NCBI GenBank assembly: GCA_017502025.1
Contig: JAFVVS010000111.1
Span: forward strand, 1-34,858
From: Alistipes sp.
GTDB lineage: Bacteria > Bacteroidota > Bacteroidia > Bacteroidales > Rikenellaceae
Reading direction: 5' to 3'
DNA: 34,858 bases
Position 1 is the first letter of the stretch. Each line of letters starts with the position of its first letter. The translations under genes and the position numbers were made by a program. The notes under the pieces are model-generated. The model saw nothing but the letters and a program-made list of their open reading frames with translations, made no database searches and was not told the DNA's origin. Below are positions 16,387-25,674 of this stretch, in pieces.

Positions 16387-19203
16387 GTGCAATGGAAGAG
16401 AAGATCAAAATTGAGGGCGCAAGAGTTCATAACCTCAAAAATATAAGCCTCGAAATACCTCGCAACGCATTGGTTGTGATTACGGGTTTGTCGGGCTCGG
16501 GAAAGTCGTCGTTGGCTTTCGATACCATCTATGCCGAGGGTCAGCGTCGCTATATGGAGACCCTCTCGATGTATGCACGCCAATATATCGGCACTATGGA
16601 GCGCCCCGATGTGGATAAAATTTCGGGCTTGTCACCTGTGGTGGCTATCGAGCAGAAGACCACCAATCGCAACCCTCGTTCTACCGTAGGTACAGTAACC
16701 GAAATCGCTGATTTTCTGCGACTTCTCTTTGCGAGGGCTTCGAGAGCCTACTCTCCTGCTACGGGCGAGGAGATGGCACACTACTCCGATGAGCAGATTG
16801 CCGATTTGATACTGCGTGATTATGAGGGGCGAAAGGTCGCCTTCCTTGCGCCTGTTGTGCGTGAGCGAAAGGGTCACTACCGTGAATTGTTCGACTCTTT
16901 TCTCCGCAAAGGATATATCTATGCCCGCATCGACGGCGTAATTCGTGATTTTACGACGGGCGAGCAGTTGGACCGTTATAAGACCCACTCGATTGAGTTG
17001 GTGGTGGATAGAATGACCGCACGAGCAGATGCTCGTGACCGCATAATGACCTCGCTCCGTGAGGCTATGCGCCAAGGCAAGGGGCAGATGGCAATTCACG
17101 ACTACGACTCGGGCGAGATGCGTCACTACTCACGCCATTTGATGTGTCCGACTACGGGTGTCGCCTTCGAGGATCCCGAGCCGTTTACCTTCTCGTTCAA
17201 CTCGCCAAAGGGCGCTTGTCCTCGCTGTAACGGACTTGGAGAGGAGGCGGTATTCGATATTAAAAAGGTTATCCCCGACAATAGATTATCGCTCCGAGAG
17301 GGCGGTGTTGCACCGCTCGGTAAGGGGCGTGAGAATATCCTCTTTGCAACGCTCGAAGCGCTGGGTAAACGCTATGATTTCACACTCGATGACCCACTCG
17401 GGACAATCTCGGAGGAGGGTTTGAATGCCATTCTCTATGGCGATGACGAGCCGATGCTGGTCGAGGTGTCGGAGTATTCGAGCCGAGGTCGCCAGATGCG
17501 TTCGTGGGAGGGTGTTGCCGAGTATATAAACTCCAAAACCGAAGATGAAAACTCCCGCAAGGGCGAGAAGTGGAAGGAGCAGTTTGTGGCGTACCACAAA
17601 TGCTCACTCTGCGGTGGTAGTCGCTTGAAAGAGAATGCGTTGCACTTCAAGGTTGCAGGCAAAAACATAGCCGAACTCTCGGCAATGTCAATCTCTCGTC
17701 TGCGTGAGTGGTTCGAGGGTGTAGAGGCGCAGATGACCGATAAGGAGCTGACGATTGCACGAGAAATTCTCAAAGAGATTCGTGAGCGATTGCGCTTTTT
17801 GACCGATGTCGGCTTGGGCTATTTGTCGCTCAATCGTGCATCCCGCACCCTCTCGGGTGGCGAGAGTCAGCGCATACGCCTTGCTACTCAGATAGGCTCG
17901 AAACTCGTCAATGTTTTGTATATTCTCGATGAGCCGAGCATCGGCTTGCATCAGCGAGATAACGAGCGACTGATCAACACCTTGAAGGCTCTGCGAGATG
18001 CCGGCAACTCGGTGATTGTGGTGGAACACGACGAGGATATGATGCGAGCTGCCGACTACATTGTAGATATAGGTCCAAAGGCTGGTCGCAGGGGCGGTCA
18101 TATCGTGGCAGCAGGCACTTATAGCGAAATATTAGGTGCGCAGGGCTATACTGCTGATTATCTTACAGGTAGGCGCACCATAGAGATTCCGCAAGAACTG
18201 CGAAAGGGTAGTGGCGAATTGCTCCGTATCGTAGGCGCTCGGGGCAACAACCTCAAAGGCGTAGATGTTGATTTTCCACTCGGAAAACTTATCTGCGTAA
18301 CGGGTGTGAGTGGCTCCGGTAAATCATCGCTCATAAATGGAACTTTGGTGCCTATTCTCTCGCATAAACTCTATCGCTCCTATGCGCAGCCGCTCCCTTA
18401 CGATACGATTGAGGGGTTGGAAAATATCGACAAGTTGGTAGTTGTCGACCAATCGCCTATTGGTCGCACACCACGCTCAAACCCAGCGACTTACTCGAAT
18501 GTCTTTGCCGATATCCGCAAGCTGTTTGAGGCGACGCCCGATGCACAGGTGCGAGGCTTCAAGGCGGGTCGCTTCTCGTTCAATGTGAAGGGTGGTCGCT
18601 GCGAGGAGTGTCGTGGCGCAGGCGTGCAGACTATCGAGATGAACTTCCTGCCCGATGTATATGTGCAGTGTAAGGCGTGTGGCGGAAACCGCTACAACAA
18701 GGAAACCTTGGAGGTACGCTATAAAGGCAAGAGTATCAACGATATACTCAATATGACCGTAAATATTGCGGTCGATTTCTTCGAGCATATTCCGACCATT
18801 CATCAGAAGTTGAAAGCTATTCAGGATGTCGGCTTGGGCTACCTAACGCTCGGACAACCTTGCACTACCTTGTCGGGTGGCGAGAGTCAGCGCATAAAGC
18901 TCTCGGCAGAGTTGTCGAAGCGAGAGACAGGTCGCACACTCTATATTCTCGACGAGCCGACTATGGGCTTGCATTTCGAGGATATTCGCTGTTTGATTGG
19001 CGTTTTGAACAAGTTGGTGGATAAGGGAAATACGGTTATCGTCATCGAACACAACCTCGATGTTATAAAGGTTGCCGACCACATCATCGACCTCGGTCCC
19101 GAAGGTGGCGAGGCAGGTGGCGAGATTGTTGCAGTCGGCACCCCAAGCGAGGTCGCCAAGTGCAAAAAGAGCCACACGGCGAAGTTTCTTCGCAAGGTTT
19201 TAA

Positions 19204-19303
<100 letters not shown>

Positions 19304-19403
19304 AGCGCACCCCAGTAAGCGAACAAAGTGAGCGCCCCCAGTAACCCCCAGTAACCCCCAGTAAAAACCTGCGCCGTGATAAGGGTCGGAGTCCGCAAAA
19401 CTA
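19304..19403 (+). repeat. Composite repeat element, copy a
   Basis: AGCGCACCCC (19304-19313), a second AGCGCCCCC at 19331, a 10-bp array of CCCCCAGTAA, then CTGCGCCGTGATAAGGG (19369-19385) and TCGGAGTCCGCAAAACTA. The ends match copies b and c; the array between them does not. Confidence 0.65.
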
Positions 19404-19411
19404 AAAACTTT

Positions 19412-19493
19412 CAGCGCACCCCTAATGCCTCTAACGCCCCTAACGCCTCTAAAAAAAACTGCGCCGTGACAAGGGTAGGAGTTTGCAAAATTA
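19412..19493 (+). repeat. Composite repeat element, copy b
   Basis: CAGCGCACCCC, a 9-bp array of TAACGCCCC/TAATGCCTC, an A-run, then CTGCGCCGTGACAAGGG (19459-19475) and TAGGAGTTTGCAAAATTA. Direct repeat of copy a, 90 bp apart measured at the conserved tail. Confidence 0.65.
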
Positions 19494-19520
19494 CATGAGG
19501 CCATTAGCCATTGGCTTTTT

Positions 19521-19629
19521 ACATACCCCCTCCGCTTCGCTCGTCCCCCTAACTTAGAGGGGACAAATTGTCGTGGTTTTATTTCCTCCCCTAAGTTAGG
19601 GGAGGTGGCTGAAAGCCGGTGGGGTCTGT
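19521..19629. repeat. Large imperfect palindrome, REP/MITE-like
   Basis: CCCCCTAACTTAGAGGGG (from about 19545) and CCTCCCCTAAGTTAGGGG (from about 19575) are inverted copies, and the outer parts (ACATACCCCCTCCGC and GCCGGTGGGGTCTGT) also partly pair. The whole about 109-bp segment could fold as one long hairpin with a loop near 19562-19575. It has no coding capacity. Confidence 0.6.
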
Positions 19630-19640
19630 TCGTGCTGGGC

Positions 19641-19747
19641 TTTTAGCGAAATTAGAGAAATTAGGGAGTTTAGCGAGTGTTGATTTTGGGCATCATTAAA
19701 CTCTCTAAATTCTTTAATTCCCCTAAATTCTCTCTTGCTCCCCTAAA
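19641..19747. repeat. Mirror-armed 9-bp repeat before the porin gene
   Basis: AAATTAGAG, AAATTAGGG and GTTTAGCG units (19641-19679) face AAACTCTCT, AAATTCTTT and CTAAATTCT units (19697-19747) around TTGATTTTGGGCATC. The arms are inverted relatives. Confidence 0.65.
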
Positions 19748-19806
19748 AATTTCTAATTTTTACCACACAATTTTGCATTTTGCATTTTGAATTCTGAATT
19801 TTTATA

Positions 19807-19814
19807 TATATTTG
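19807..19814 (+). promoter_or_regulatory. -7 box for the porin-potABCD unit
   Basis: TATATTTG matches TAnnTTTG and lies 32 nt before the ATG at 19847. A TTTG at 19786-19789 gives a 17-bp spacer, shorter than the usual 19-21. No other promoter was seen before potA, potB, potC or potD. Confidence 0.65.
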
Positions 19815-19846
19815 TACCCTGAACCATTAGCATTGTTTTATGGGAA

Positions 19847-20920
19847 ATGAAGAAGCTTTTAGTATTGTTGGTAGCAACGCTGGGCTACTTCTATACCTAC
19901 GCACAAGAGGTTAAGGAAGATAGCCGCATCCCCGATTTTGTCGTAACACCCCGTTTCGATGTTAATCCTTACGCACCTATCAAGGGCGGCTACTCCGGTT
20001 TCGATTTCGGAAATTCATCACTCTACACATTCCTCGATGGCTCGGTAGGAGATTTTTCCTACTCGTTTGCAGGTCATTGGCTTTCGAGCGATTGGGCATC
20101 GAGCAAAGCCCTCTACGAGAATGCTTTTCGCTCTGACGATGTCGATTTTATCGATTGGCTCACTTTATCGTATCAGGTGGGGCAGTTTGGCTTTACCGTT
20201 GGTAAAGATATGTTGGCAATAGGCACTTGGGAGTTGGACTACTACGATGTCGATGTTCACACCTCGCTCGTGTCGCCATTCTGGCACAAAACCGCAATCT
20301 ATCAGTGGGGTGGCGAGGTTAATTACACCTCGAAAGACGAGAGCACCTGGCTCCGCTTCCAATTCGCTTCGTCGCCATTCGGCGAGCGACCTTTCGCAGC
20401 AAAACTTTTCACCTACTCGCTATATTGGAGTGGCGAATATGGCTGTTTCTCGCCAATCTGGTCAACTAACTTCGTGGAGTACGAGCGTGGTAAATTCCTG
20501 AATATCATCGCACTCGGTAACTCGTTCTCGGTGGGCGATTTCACTATCGAGGTCGATTATATGAATCGTGCATCGTCTGTTAAGCGCTTCTTCAACCAGG
20601 AGTGGAGCATCAGCGGACAGTTGCTCTACAACTACAACGACAAGGTCGAGGCATTCGTAAAGGGCGGCTACGAGAACTACAACAGCGACCTCTTCGGCTA
20701 CGAAGACGATATGTGGTTTATCCCGACCGACAACTCTCTCTGCCCAAAGTATTGGTATGTGGGCGGCGGAGTACACTACTTCCCGCTGCGTGAGAGCCGA
20801 GATTTGCGCTTGCACGCCGTAGCGGCATACAACTCATTTGCAAATAGCGTGTCGATATCGTTCGGCGCAACATATCACTTTAATCTAACCCAAACCATTC
20901 TGAAAAATCGTAAAAAATAG
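19847..20920 (+). CDS. Porin-like outer-membrane protein of the polyamine locus
   Basis: A 357-residue exported protein. Residues 1-19 are a signal peptide (cleavage near YTYAQ). The mature part is rich in aromatic residues and alternating beta strands ([93 protein letters not shown]), typical of a 16-strand-type porin of the phosphate-selective/OprB style. It ends about ten residues after its last predicted strand. The stop is 2 nt before potA, so the two are coupled, and the inferred job is passage of polyamines or another cation through the outer membrane for PotABCD. The ATG at 19847 is chosen because it gives the signal peptide; the one at 19840 is in another frame. Confidence 0.75.
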   Translation: MKKLLVLLVATLGYFYTYAQEVKEDSRIPDFVVTPRFDVNPYAPIKGGYSGFDFGNSSLYTFLDGSVGDFSYSFAGHWLSSDWASSKALYENAFRSDDVDFIDWLTLSYQVGQFGFTVGKDMLAIGTWELDYYDVDVHTSLVSPFWHKTAIYQWGGEVNYTSKDESTWLRFQFASSPFGERPFAAKLFTYSLYWSGEYGCFSPIWSTNFVEYERGKFLNIIALGNSFSVGDFTIEVDYMNRASSVKRFFNQEWSISGQLLYNYNDKVEAFVKGGYENYNSDLFGYEDDMWFIPTDNSLCPKYWYVGGGVHYFPLRESRDLRLHAVAAYNSFANSVSISFGATYHFNLTQTILKNRKK

Positions 20921-20922
20921 AG

Positions 20923-22311
20923 ATGGCAAAAAAGAGTGAAACAATTATCAAGATCGAGAACTTGTCGAAATCTTTCGGCGAGAAGGTTGTTCTCGACAAC
21001 ATCAACCTCGATATCAAGCGTGGTGAGTTCGTAACACTGCTCGGACCTTCGGGTTGCGGCAAGACGACTCTGCTTCGTATGTTGGCAGGATTTACACAGC
21101 CCGATGCAGGGGGTGTTATCACGATGGAGGATAGGGATATTTTGAGCATGCCTCCGCACCAACGACCGCTTAATACGGTTTTCCAGCGATATGCGCTCTT
21201 TCCACATCTTAATGTCTATGAGAACATCGCCTTCGGTCTGAAACTCAAAAAGGTGGCATCGAAGGAGATTGACAAGCGTGTGCGTAAGGCGTTGAAGATG
21301 GTGTCGATGACCGACTACGAGGATCGTGATGTAAATTCCCTCTCGGGAGGTCAGCAGCAGCGTGTGGCGATTGCTCGTGCAATCGTAAATCAGCCACATG
21401 TGCTCCTTCTCGATGAGCCATTGGCTGCTCTCGACTTGAAGATGCGTAAGGATATGCAGATGGAGTTGAAGCAGATGCACGAGGCGCTCGGTATCACCTT
21501 TATATATGTGACTCACGACCAGGAGGAGGCGCTGACTTTGAGCGACACTATCGTAGTTATGAGCGAGGGTAAGATTCAGCAGATTGGCACCCCAATCGAC
21601 ATCTACAACGAACCTGTAAATTCATTCGTTGCCGACTTTATTGGCGAGAGTAACATCCTCAACGGTACGATGATAAAGGATAAAGAGGTGGAGTTTATCG
21701 GTCATAAATTCGAGTGCGTGGATAGCGGTTTTGGCGAGAATACGGCGGTTGATGTGGTTATTCGCCCCGAGGATATATACATCGTTGGAAATGTAGCGAA
21801 TGCCGACTTTACGGGAGTAGTTAAGTCCTGCACCTTCAAGGGCGTACACTACGAGATGTTTGTCGAGACCGACAAGGGCTTCGAGCTTATGATTCAGGAT
21901 TATAACGCCTTCGAGGAGGGTGCTACCGTGGGAATGTTTATCAAGCCTTCGGATATCCATGTTATGCGCAAAGAGCGCATCTGCAACACCTTCCAGGGCG
22001 TGATGACCTCGCCTACGACGGTCGAGATGCTCGGCACGGAGTTCGAGTGCAAAGAGCAGGGCTTGAAGGAGGGCGACAATGTAACGGTGCGTGTGGCATT
22101 CAACCGTGTGGAGTTGCACGACTACAAGGAGGACGGAAAACTGATTGGCTCGGTGCATTTTATCCTCTATAAGGGCGACCACTATCACCTCACCGTAAAG
22201 ACCGAGGATGGCGACTTTATCTATGTGGATACCAACGATATATGGGACAACTTCGATGTTGTGGGTATCTCCATCGACAAGCGTGATATCTATGTTTCGA
22301 AACGAGTTTAA
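20923..22311 (+). CDS. potA: Spermidine/putrescine ABC transporter ATPase with tandem TOBE domains
   Basis: A 462-residue ABC ATPase, longer than the about 380 of E. coli PotA. Walker [10 protein letters not shown] (41-49), Q-loop [11 protein letters not shown], signature LSGGQQQR (140-147), Walker [12 protein letters not shown] (161-171) and the switch His in THDQEEAL are intact. Residues about 248-350 form a TOBE region ([14 protein letters not shown]..., [35 protein letters not shown]). Residues about 355-460 repeat the same pattern ([14 protein letters not shown]..., [45 protein letters not shown]), so the regulatory domain looks duplicated. It powers uptake through PotBC. It is translationally coupled to the porin gene upstream and lies 15 nt before potB. 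Confidence 0.93.
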   Translation: MAKKSETIIKIENLSKSFGEKVVLDNINLDIKRGEFVTLLGPSGCGKTTLLRMLAGFTQPDAGGVITMEDRDILSMPPHQRPLNTVFQRYALFPHLNVYENIAFGLKLKKVASKEIDKRVRKALKMVSMTDYEDRDVNSLSGGQQQRVAIARAIVNQPHVLLLDEPLAALDLKMRKDMQMELKQMHEALGITFIYVTHDQEEALTLSDTIVVMSEGKIQQIGTPIDIYNEPVNSFVADFIGESNILNGTMIKDKEVEFIGHKFECVDSGFGENTAVDVVIRPEDIYIVGNVANADFTGVVKSCTFKGVHYEMFVETDKGFELMIQDYNAFEEGATVGMFIKPSDIHVMRKERICNTFQGVMTSPTTVEMLGTEFECKEQGLKEGDNVTVRVAFNRVELHDYKEDGKLIGSVHFILYKGDHYHLTVKTEDGDFIYVDTNDIWDNFDVVGISIDKRDIYVSKRV

Positions 22312-22326
22312 CGACGAGGAGAAAAG

Positions 22327-23118
22327 ATGAATTTTGTGTCTAAAATATTCAACAAACGAGCGAATTGGGCTATTCCGTATGCCATATTCCTCGCTCTGTT
22401 TGTGGCGTTGCCTCTGGTGCTGATTTTGGTCTATGCCTTTCAGGATGCCGAGGGTGCATTCTCGTTGGAGAATTTCCGACGCTTTGTCGAGCAACCCGAG
22501 GCAGTCAATACCTTTATATACTCGATAGGTATTGCGCTGATTACTACCATTTTGTGCATCTTGCTCGGCTATCCCGCAGCGTGGATTTTGAGCAACCGCA
22601 AACTCAATCGCTCGGAGATTACCGTGGTGCTGTTTATCCTGCCGATGTGGATAAACATCCTTATCCGCACTCTCGCTACGGTGGCTCTGTTCGACTTCGT
22701 GAAGTTGCCATTGGGCGAGGGAGCTCTCATATTCGGTATGGTCTATAACTTCCTGCCGTTTATGATCTACCCTATATATAATACTTTGCAGAAGATGGAT
22801 CACTCGCTTATCGAAGCTGCCGAGGATTTGGGTGCAACCCCTTCGGAGGTTTTCCGTAAGGTTACTGTGCCGTTGTCTATGCCTGGTGTGATGTCGGGCA
22901 TAATGATGGTCTTTATGCCGACAATCTCGACCTTTGCTATTGCCGAGTTGCTCACGATGAACAATGTGAAACTGTTTGGTACGACCATTCAGGAGAATAT
23001 AAATAACGGAATGTGGAACTATGGCGCAGCCCTGTCGCTCATTATGCTGGTAATTATCGGCATAACATCGCTCTTCTCGGATGGCGATGAGCAGTCGGAC
23101 AGCGAGAGTCTTATCTAA
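22327..23118 (+). CDS. potB: Polyamine ABC transporter permease PotB
   Basis: A 263-residue inner-membrane permease with about six helices. The first hydrophobic segment is WAIPYAIFLALFVALPLVLILVYAF (about 14-38), and the ATPase-coupling EAA loop is EAAEDLGATPSEVFRKVTVPLSMPGVMSG in the second half, where PotA docks. LPMWINILIRTLA is a conserved family segment. The purine-rich AGGAGAAAAG just before the ATG is one of the better ribosome binding sites in the window. It pairs with PotC, 17 nt downstream. The C-terminus has a short acidic tail (DGDEQSDSESLI). Confidence 0.92.
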   Translation: MNFVSKIFNKRANWAIPYAIFLALFVALPLVLILVYAFQDAEGAFSLENFRRFVEQPEAVNTFIYSIGIALITTILCILLGYPAAWILSNRKLNRSEITVVLFILPMWINILIRTLATVALFDFVKLPLGEGALIFGMVYNFLPFMIYPIYNTLQKMDHSLIEAAEDLGATPSEVFRKVTVPLSMPGVMSGIMMVFMPTISTFAIAELLTMNNVKLFGTTIQENINNGMWNYGAALSLIMLVIIGITSLFSDGDEQSDSESLI

Positions 23119-23135
23119 ACGAGGGAGGGTAGAAG

Positions 23136-23936
23136 ATGAAGAGATTTTTCGCACAACTCTATTTGTGGCTCTTGTTGGCGCTGCTCTATGCACCAATACT
23201 TATTATAGCCATATTCTCATTCACCGAGTCGAAGGTGCTTGGCAATTGGACAGGCTTCTCGACCGAACTCTATTCGTCGTTGTTCAACGGTGGGGCGCAG
23301 AGCTCACTGCTCGATGCTATCAAAAACACATTGAGCATTGCGGTTATTGCAGCCGTAGCATCGACCATCTTGGGAACAATCGCTGCAATCGGAATCTTCA
23401 ATATGCGAGGTCGTAAGAAGCAGGTTATCAACTTCTTGAACGATATTCCAATGCTCAATCCCGATATTATTACGGGTATCTCGTTGTTCCTCTTGTTTGT
23501 GAGTCTGGGCATCTCGCAGGGCTATACAACGGTTGTGTTGTCGCATACCGCCTTCTGTACGCCGTATGTGGTGTTGAGTGTTATGCCACGCCTGCAACAG
23601 ATGAATCCGAATATCTACGAGGCGGCTTTGGACTTGGGCGCAACACCGTTCCAGGCACTCCGCAAGATTATTATTCCGGAGATTCGCCCGGGTATGATTT
23701 CGGGTATGATTCTCGCTTTCACGCTCTCGATTGACGACTTCGCCGTGACGCTCTTTACCAAGGGCAATGAGGGTCTCGAAACCCTCTCGACATATATCTA
23801 TGCCGATGCCCGAAAGGGTGGTCTGACTCCGGAGTTGCGACCGCTTTCGACCATTATTTTCGTGGTCGTACTGCTGCTACTTATTATTATAAATGTTCGT
23901 GCCAAGCGCAATGCCAAGCGCAAACAAGCAATGTAA
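23136..23936 (+). CDS. potC: Polyamine ABC transporter permease PotC
   Basis: A 266-residue inner-membrane permease, the second half of the channel. A first helix (LYLWLLLALLYAPILIIAIFSFT) is followed by the family sequence and the EAA loop EAALDLGATPFQALRKIIIPEIRPGMISG, then LAFTLSIDDFAVTLFTKG, highly conserved in PotC proteins. The final helix (LSTIIFVVVLLLLIIINVRA) is followed by a basic cytoplasmic tail (KRNAKRKQAM). The ATG is 17 nt after potB, and potD follows after 6 nt, so the four pot genes are one operon. Confidence 0.92.
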   Translation: MKRFFAQLYLWLLLALLYAPILIIAIFSFTESKVLGNWTGFSTELYSSLFNGGAQSSLLDAIKNTLSIAVIAAVASTILGTIAAIGIFNMRGRKKQVINFLNDIPMLNPDIITGISLFLLFVSLGISQGYTTVVLSHTAFCTPYVVLSVMPRLQQMNPNIYEAALDLGATPFQALRKIIIPEIRPGMISGMILAFTLSIDDFAVTLFTKGNEGLETLSTYIYADARKGGLTPELRPLSTIIFVVVLLLLIIINVRAKRNAKRKQAM

Positions 23937-23942
23937 TCGAAT

Positions 23943-25259
23943 ATGAAGAGAGTTTTTATTACAATACTTTGTGCTCTTTGCACCGCCTTCTCGGTGGGTG
24001 CAGCCGACCGTGCCCACACGCTCAAAATCTACAATTGGGCGGACTATATTGACGAATCGGTACTCGACGATTTTAAGGTGTGGTACAAGGAGCAGACGGG
24101 CGAGGAGGTCGAGATTATCATGCAGCTCTTCGATATCAACGAGATTATGTTGGCGAAGATTGAGCGAGGTAAGGAGGACTTCGATGTGGTCTGCCCTTCG
24201 GAGTATATCATCGAGCGAATGTTGCGCAACAATATGCTTTTGCCGATAGACAAAGACTTCGGCGAAACGCCTAACTATCTGCAAAATATCTCGCCTTATA
24301 TCATCGACTGCTTCAACAAGATTGACGGCTCGGGCAAGAATGCCAACGACTACGCCGTAGGTTATATGTGGGGTACTACGGGTTTGCTCTATAATACTCG
24401 TTATGTGACTCGTGAGGAGGCTTCGACTTGGGGCGCACTGCACAACGAGAAGTTCGAGAAGAAAATCTTTGTGAAGGATGCCTTCCGAGATGTCTATAGC
24501 ACAATTCTTATCTATCTGCGTCAGAAGGAGTTGGCAGAGGGTAAGACCACACTCGACGAGTTGATGTACGACTCGACCGACAACTCTATTGCCGATGTCG
24601 AAAAGTTCCTCAAAAAGGCGAAAAAGTTGGTTGCCGGCTGGGAGGCAGACTTCGGCAAGGAGATGATGACCAAGGAGAAGGCGTACATAAACCTTACTTG
24701 GAGTGGCGATGCCGTGTGGGCCATCGAGGAGGCTGCCGAGGTAGGTGTGCTGCTCGACTATGCCGTTCCGAAGGAGGGTAGTAATGTATGGTTTGACGGC
24801 TGGGTAATTCCGAAATATGCCGTAAATACCAAGGCTGCACGCTACTTTATCAACTTTATATGCCGCCCCGATATTGCCATTCGCAATATGAACGAGATTG
24901 GCTATGTGAGCGTTATTGCATCGCCAGAAGTGCTTGAAGCACAGAGCGATGACGAACTTGAAACGACCATTGATGCCTCCTATTTCTTTGGCGATGGAGC
25001 CGAGAATGTCAAATTAAATCCTGTATTATATCCGGACAAGTCGGTTATCGAGCGTTGTGCAATGATGCACGACTCGGGCGCACGCACACCGAAGATGTTG
25101 GAGATGTGGGCGCGCGTAAAGGGCGATGATGTGCCGTTGTGGAACTTGATGATTATCGTGGTGACATTCAGTGTATTGCTCGTGTTGGGCATCCGTCGTA
25201 AGATAATGAAATCTCGCAAGCAGAGCCACCGCAAACAACGCAAAAACAAGCGCAAATAG
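23943..25259 (+). CDS. potD: Polyamine-binding protein PotD with C-terminal membrane anchor
   Basis: A 438-residue substrate-binding protein with a signal peptide (about 1-21). Sites matching E. coli PotD ligand residues are visible: YNWADY (Trp32, Tyr35), CPSEYIIERM, YMWGTTGLLYNT, KDAFRDVY (an Asp where E. coli has Glu171), LTWSGDAVWAI and VWFDGWVIP (the Trp and Asp that hold the amines). Periplasmic polyamine binding is therefore well supported. Unlike E. coli PotD there is an added tail: a hydrophobic helix at about 399-417 (WNLMIIVVTFSVLLVLG) and 21 residues with 13 Lys/Arg. The positive-inside rule puts the tail in the cytoplasm, so the protein is probably tethered to the inner membrane. 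No lipobox is present. It is the last gene of the unit, followed by a terminator. Confidence 0.92.
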   Translation: MKRVFITILCALCTAFSVGAADRAHTLKIYNWADYIDESVLDDFKVWYKEQTGEEVEIIMQLFDINEIMLAKIERGKEDFDVVCPSEYIIERMLRNNMLLPIDKDFGETPNYLQNISPYIIDCFNKIDGSGKNANDYAVGYMWGTTGLLYNTRYVTREEASTWGALHNEKFEKKIFVKDAFRDVYSTILIYLRQKELAEGKTTLDELMYDSTDNSIADVEKFLKKAKKLVAGWEADFGKEMMTKEKAYINLTWSGDAVWAIEEAAEVGVLLDYAVPKEGSNVWFDGWVIPKYAVNTKAARYFINFICRPDIAIRNMNEIGYVSVIASPEVLEAQSDDELETTIDASYFFGDGAENVKLNPVLYPDKSVIERCAMMHDSGARTPKMLEMWARVKGDDVPLWNLMIIVVTFSVLLVLGIRRKIMKSRKQSHRKQRKNKRK

Positions 25260-25268
25260 ATAAAACAA

Positions 25269-25299
25269 AAGAGTTCGCCGATAAAGCGAACTCTTTTTG
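25269..25299 (+). terminator. Terminator after potD
   Basis: AAGAGTTCGC (25269-25278) pairs perfectly with GCGAACTCTT (25286-25295), loop CGATAAA, then TTTGT. The opposite strand also shows a T-rich run (TTGTTTTA) after the hairpin, so it may be bidirectional. Confidence 0.88.
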
Positions 25300-25324
25300 T
25301 TTGTACTCGGAGCGGGAATCGAAC
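25300..25324 (-). pseudogene. 25-bp copy of the tRNA-Leu 3' end
   Basis: These 25 bases are identical to 25555-25579, covering the discriminator, the acceptor 3' strand and part of the T arm of tRNA-Leu. The rest of a tRNA is missing, so this is a fragment: a decayed tandem tRNA gene or a scar of site-specific integration. On the minus strand it too is followed by a terminator-like hairpin (25269-25295). The 25325-25533 stretch between holds no gene that I trust. Confidence 0.75.
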
Positions 25325-25529
25325 GGTCGCCGCAGTTGAGAGGTGACCGCAGTGAGGTTGTCGCAATCAAAGATTGTCGGGGTTGAGCAACGATGTGCTA
25401 AAACTTGTTTTTAAGCGCAGTCGTTGCGCAAACACGAATATCTGCGCAAGCAGATGACAATCGAACGCAGACAAGTCGCCCGAAACGCCACTGACTGACT
25501 GATTTCTGCGAACGATAAAAAGATAAGCC

Positions 25530-25554
25530 CGACTTCGCATAGAAGTCGGGCATC
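25530..25554 (-). terminator. Terminator after tRNA-Leu
   Basis: On the minus strand GCCCGACTTC, a short loop TATGC and GAAGTCGGGC form a perfect 10-bp stem, followed by TTATCTTTTT. It lies just downstream of the tRNA on that strand. Confidence 0.85.
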
Positions 25555-25558
25555 TTTG

Positions 25559-25644
25559 TACTCGGAGCGGGAATCGAACCCGCACGGCCATTACTGGCCA
25601 CAGGATTTTAAGTCCGGCGTGTCTACCTATTCCACCATCCGAGC
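25559..25644 (-). tRNA. tRNA-Leu (TAA)
   Basis: An 86-nt tRNA with a long variable arm, as expected of leucine tRNA. The acceptor pairs GCTCGGA with TCCGAGT (G1-U72), A is the discriminator, the D arm has GGTGGAATAGGTAGACACG, the anticodon loop CTTAAAA gives TAA, and the T arm is GCGGG-TTCGATT-CCCGC. It is the only minus-strand gene after 14010. CCA is not encoded. Confidence 0.95.
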
Positions 25645-25658
25645 CCTGTTTTGCGGTG

Positions 25659-25666
25659 CAAAGGTA
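25659..25666 (-). promoter_or_regulatory. -7 box for tRNA-Leu
   Basis: TACCTTTG on the minus strand, 14 nt before the tRNA 5' end. The upstream side is AT-rich without a clear TTTG at -33. Confidence 0.65.
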
Positions 25667-25674
25667 TAAATTAT

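Noticed and set aside
21622..23196. 524-residue minus-strand open frame over potA/potB
   Set aside because: Antisense to two well-recognised transporter genes; composition (His/Arg/Gln-rich) is that of a shadow frame.
25367..25601. Small minus-strand frames starting in tRNA-Leu
   Set aside because: They begin inside the tRNA (the familiar RVRFPLRV-like reading of a T arm) and have no other support.
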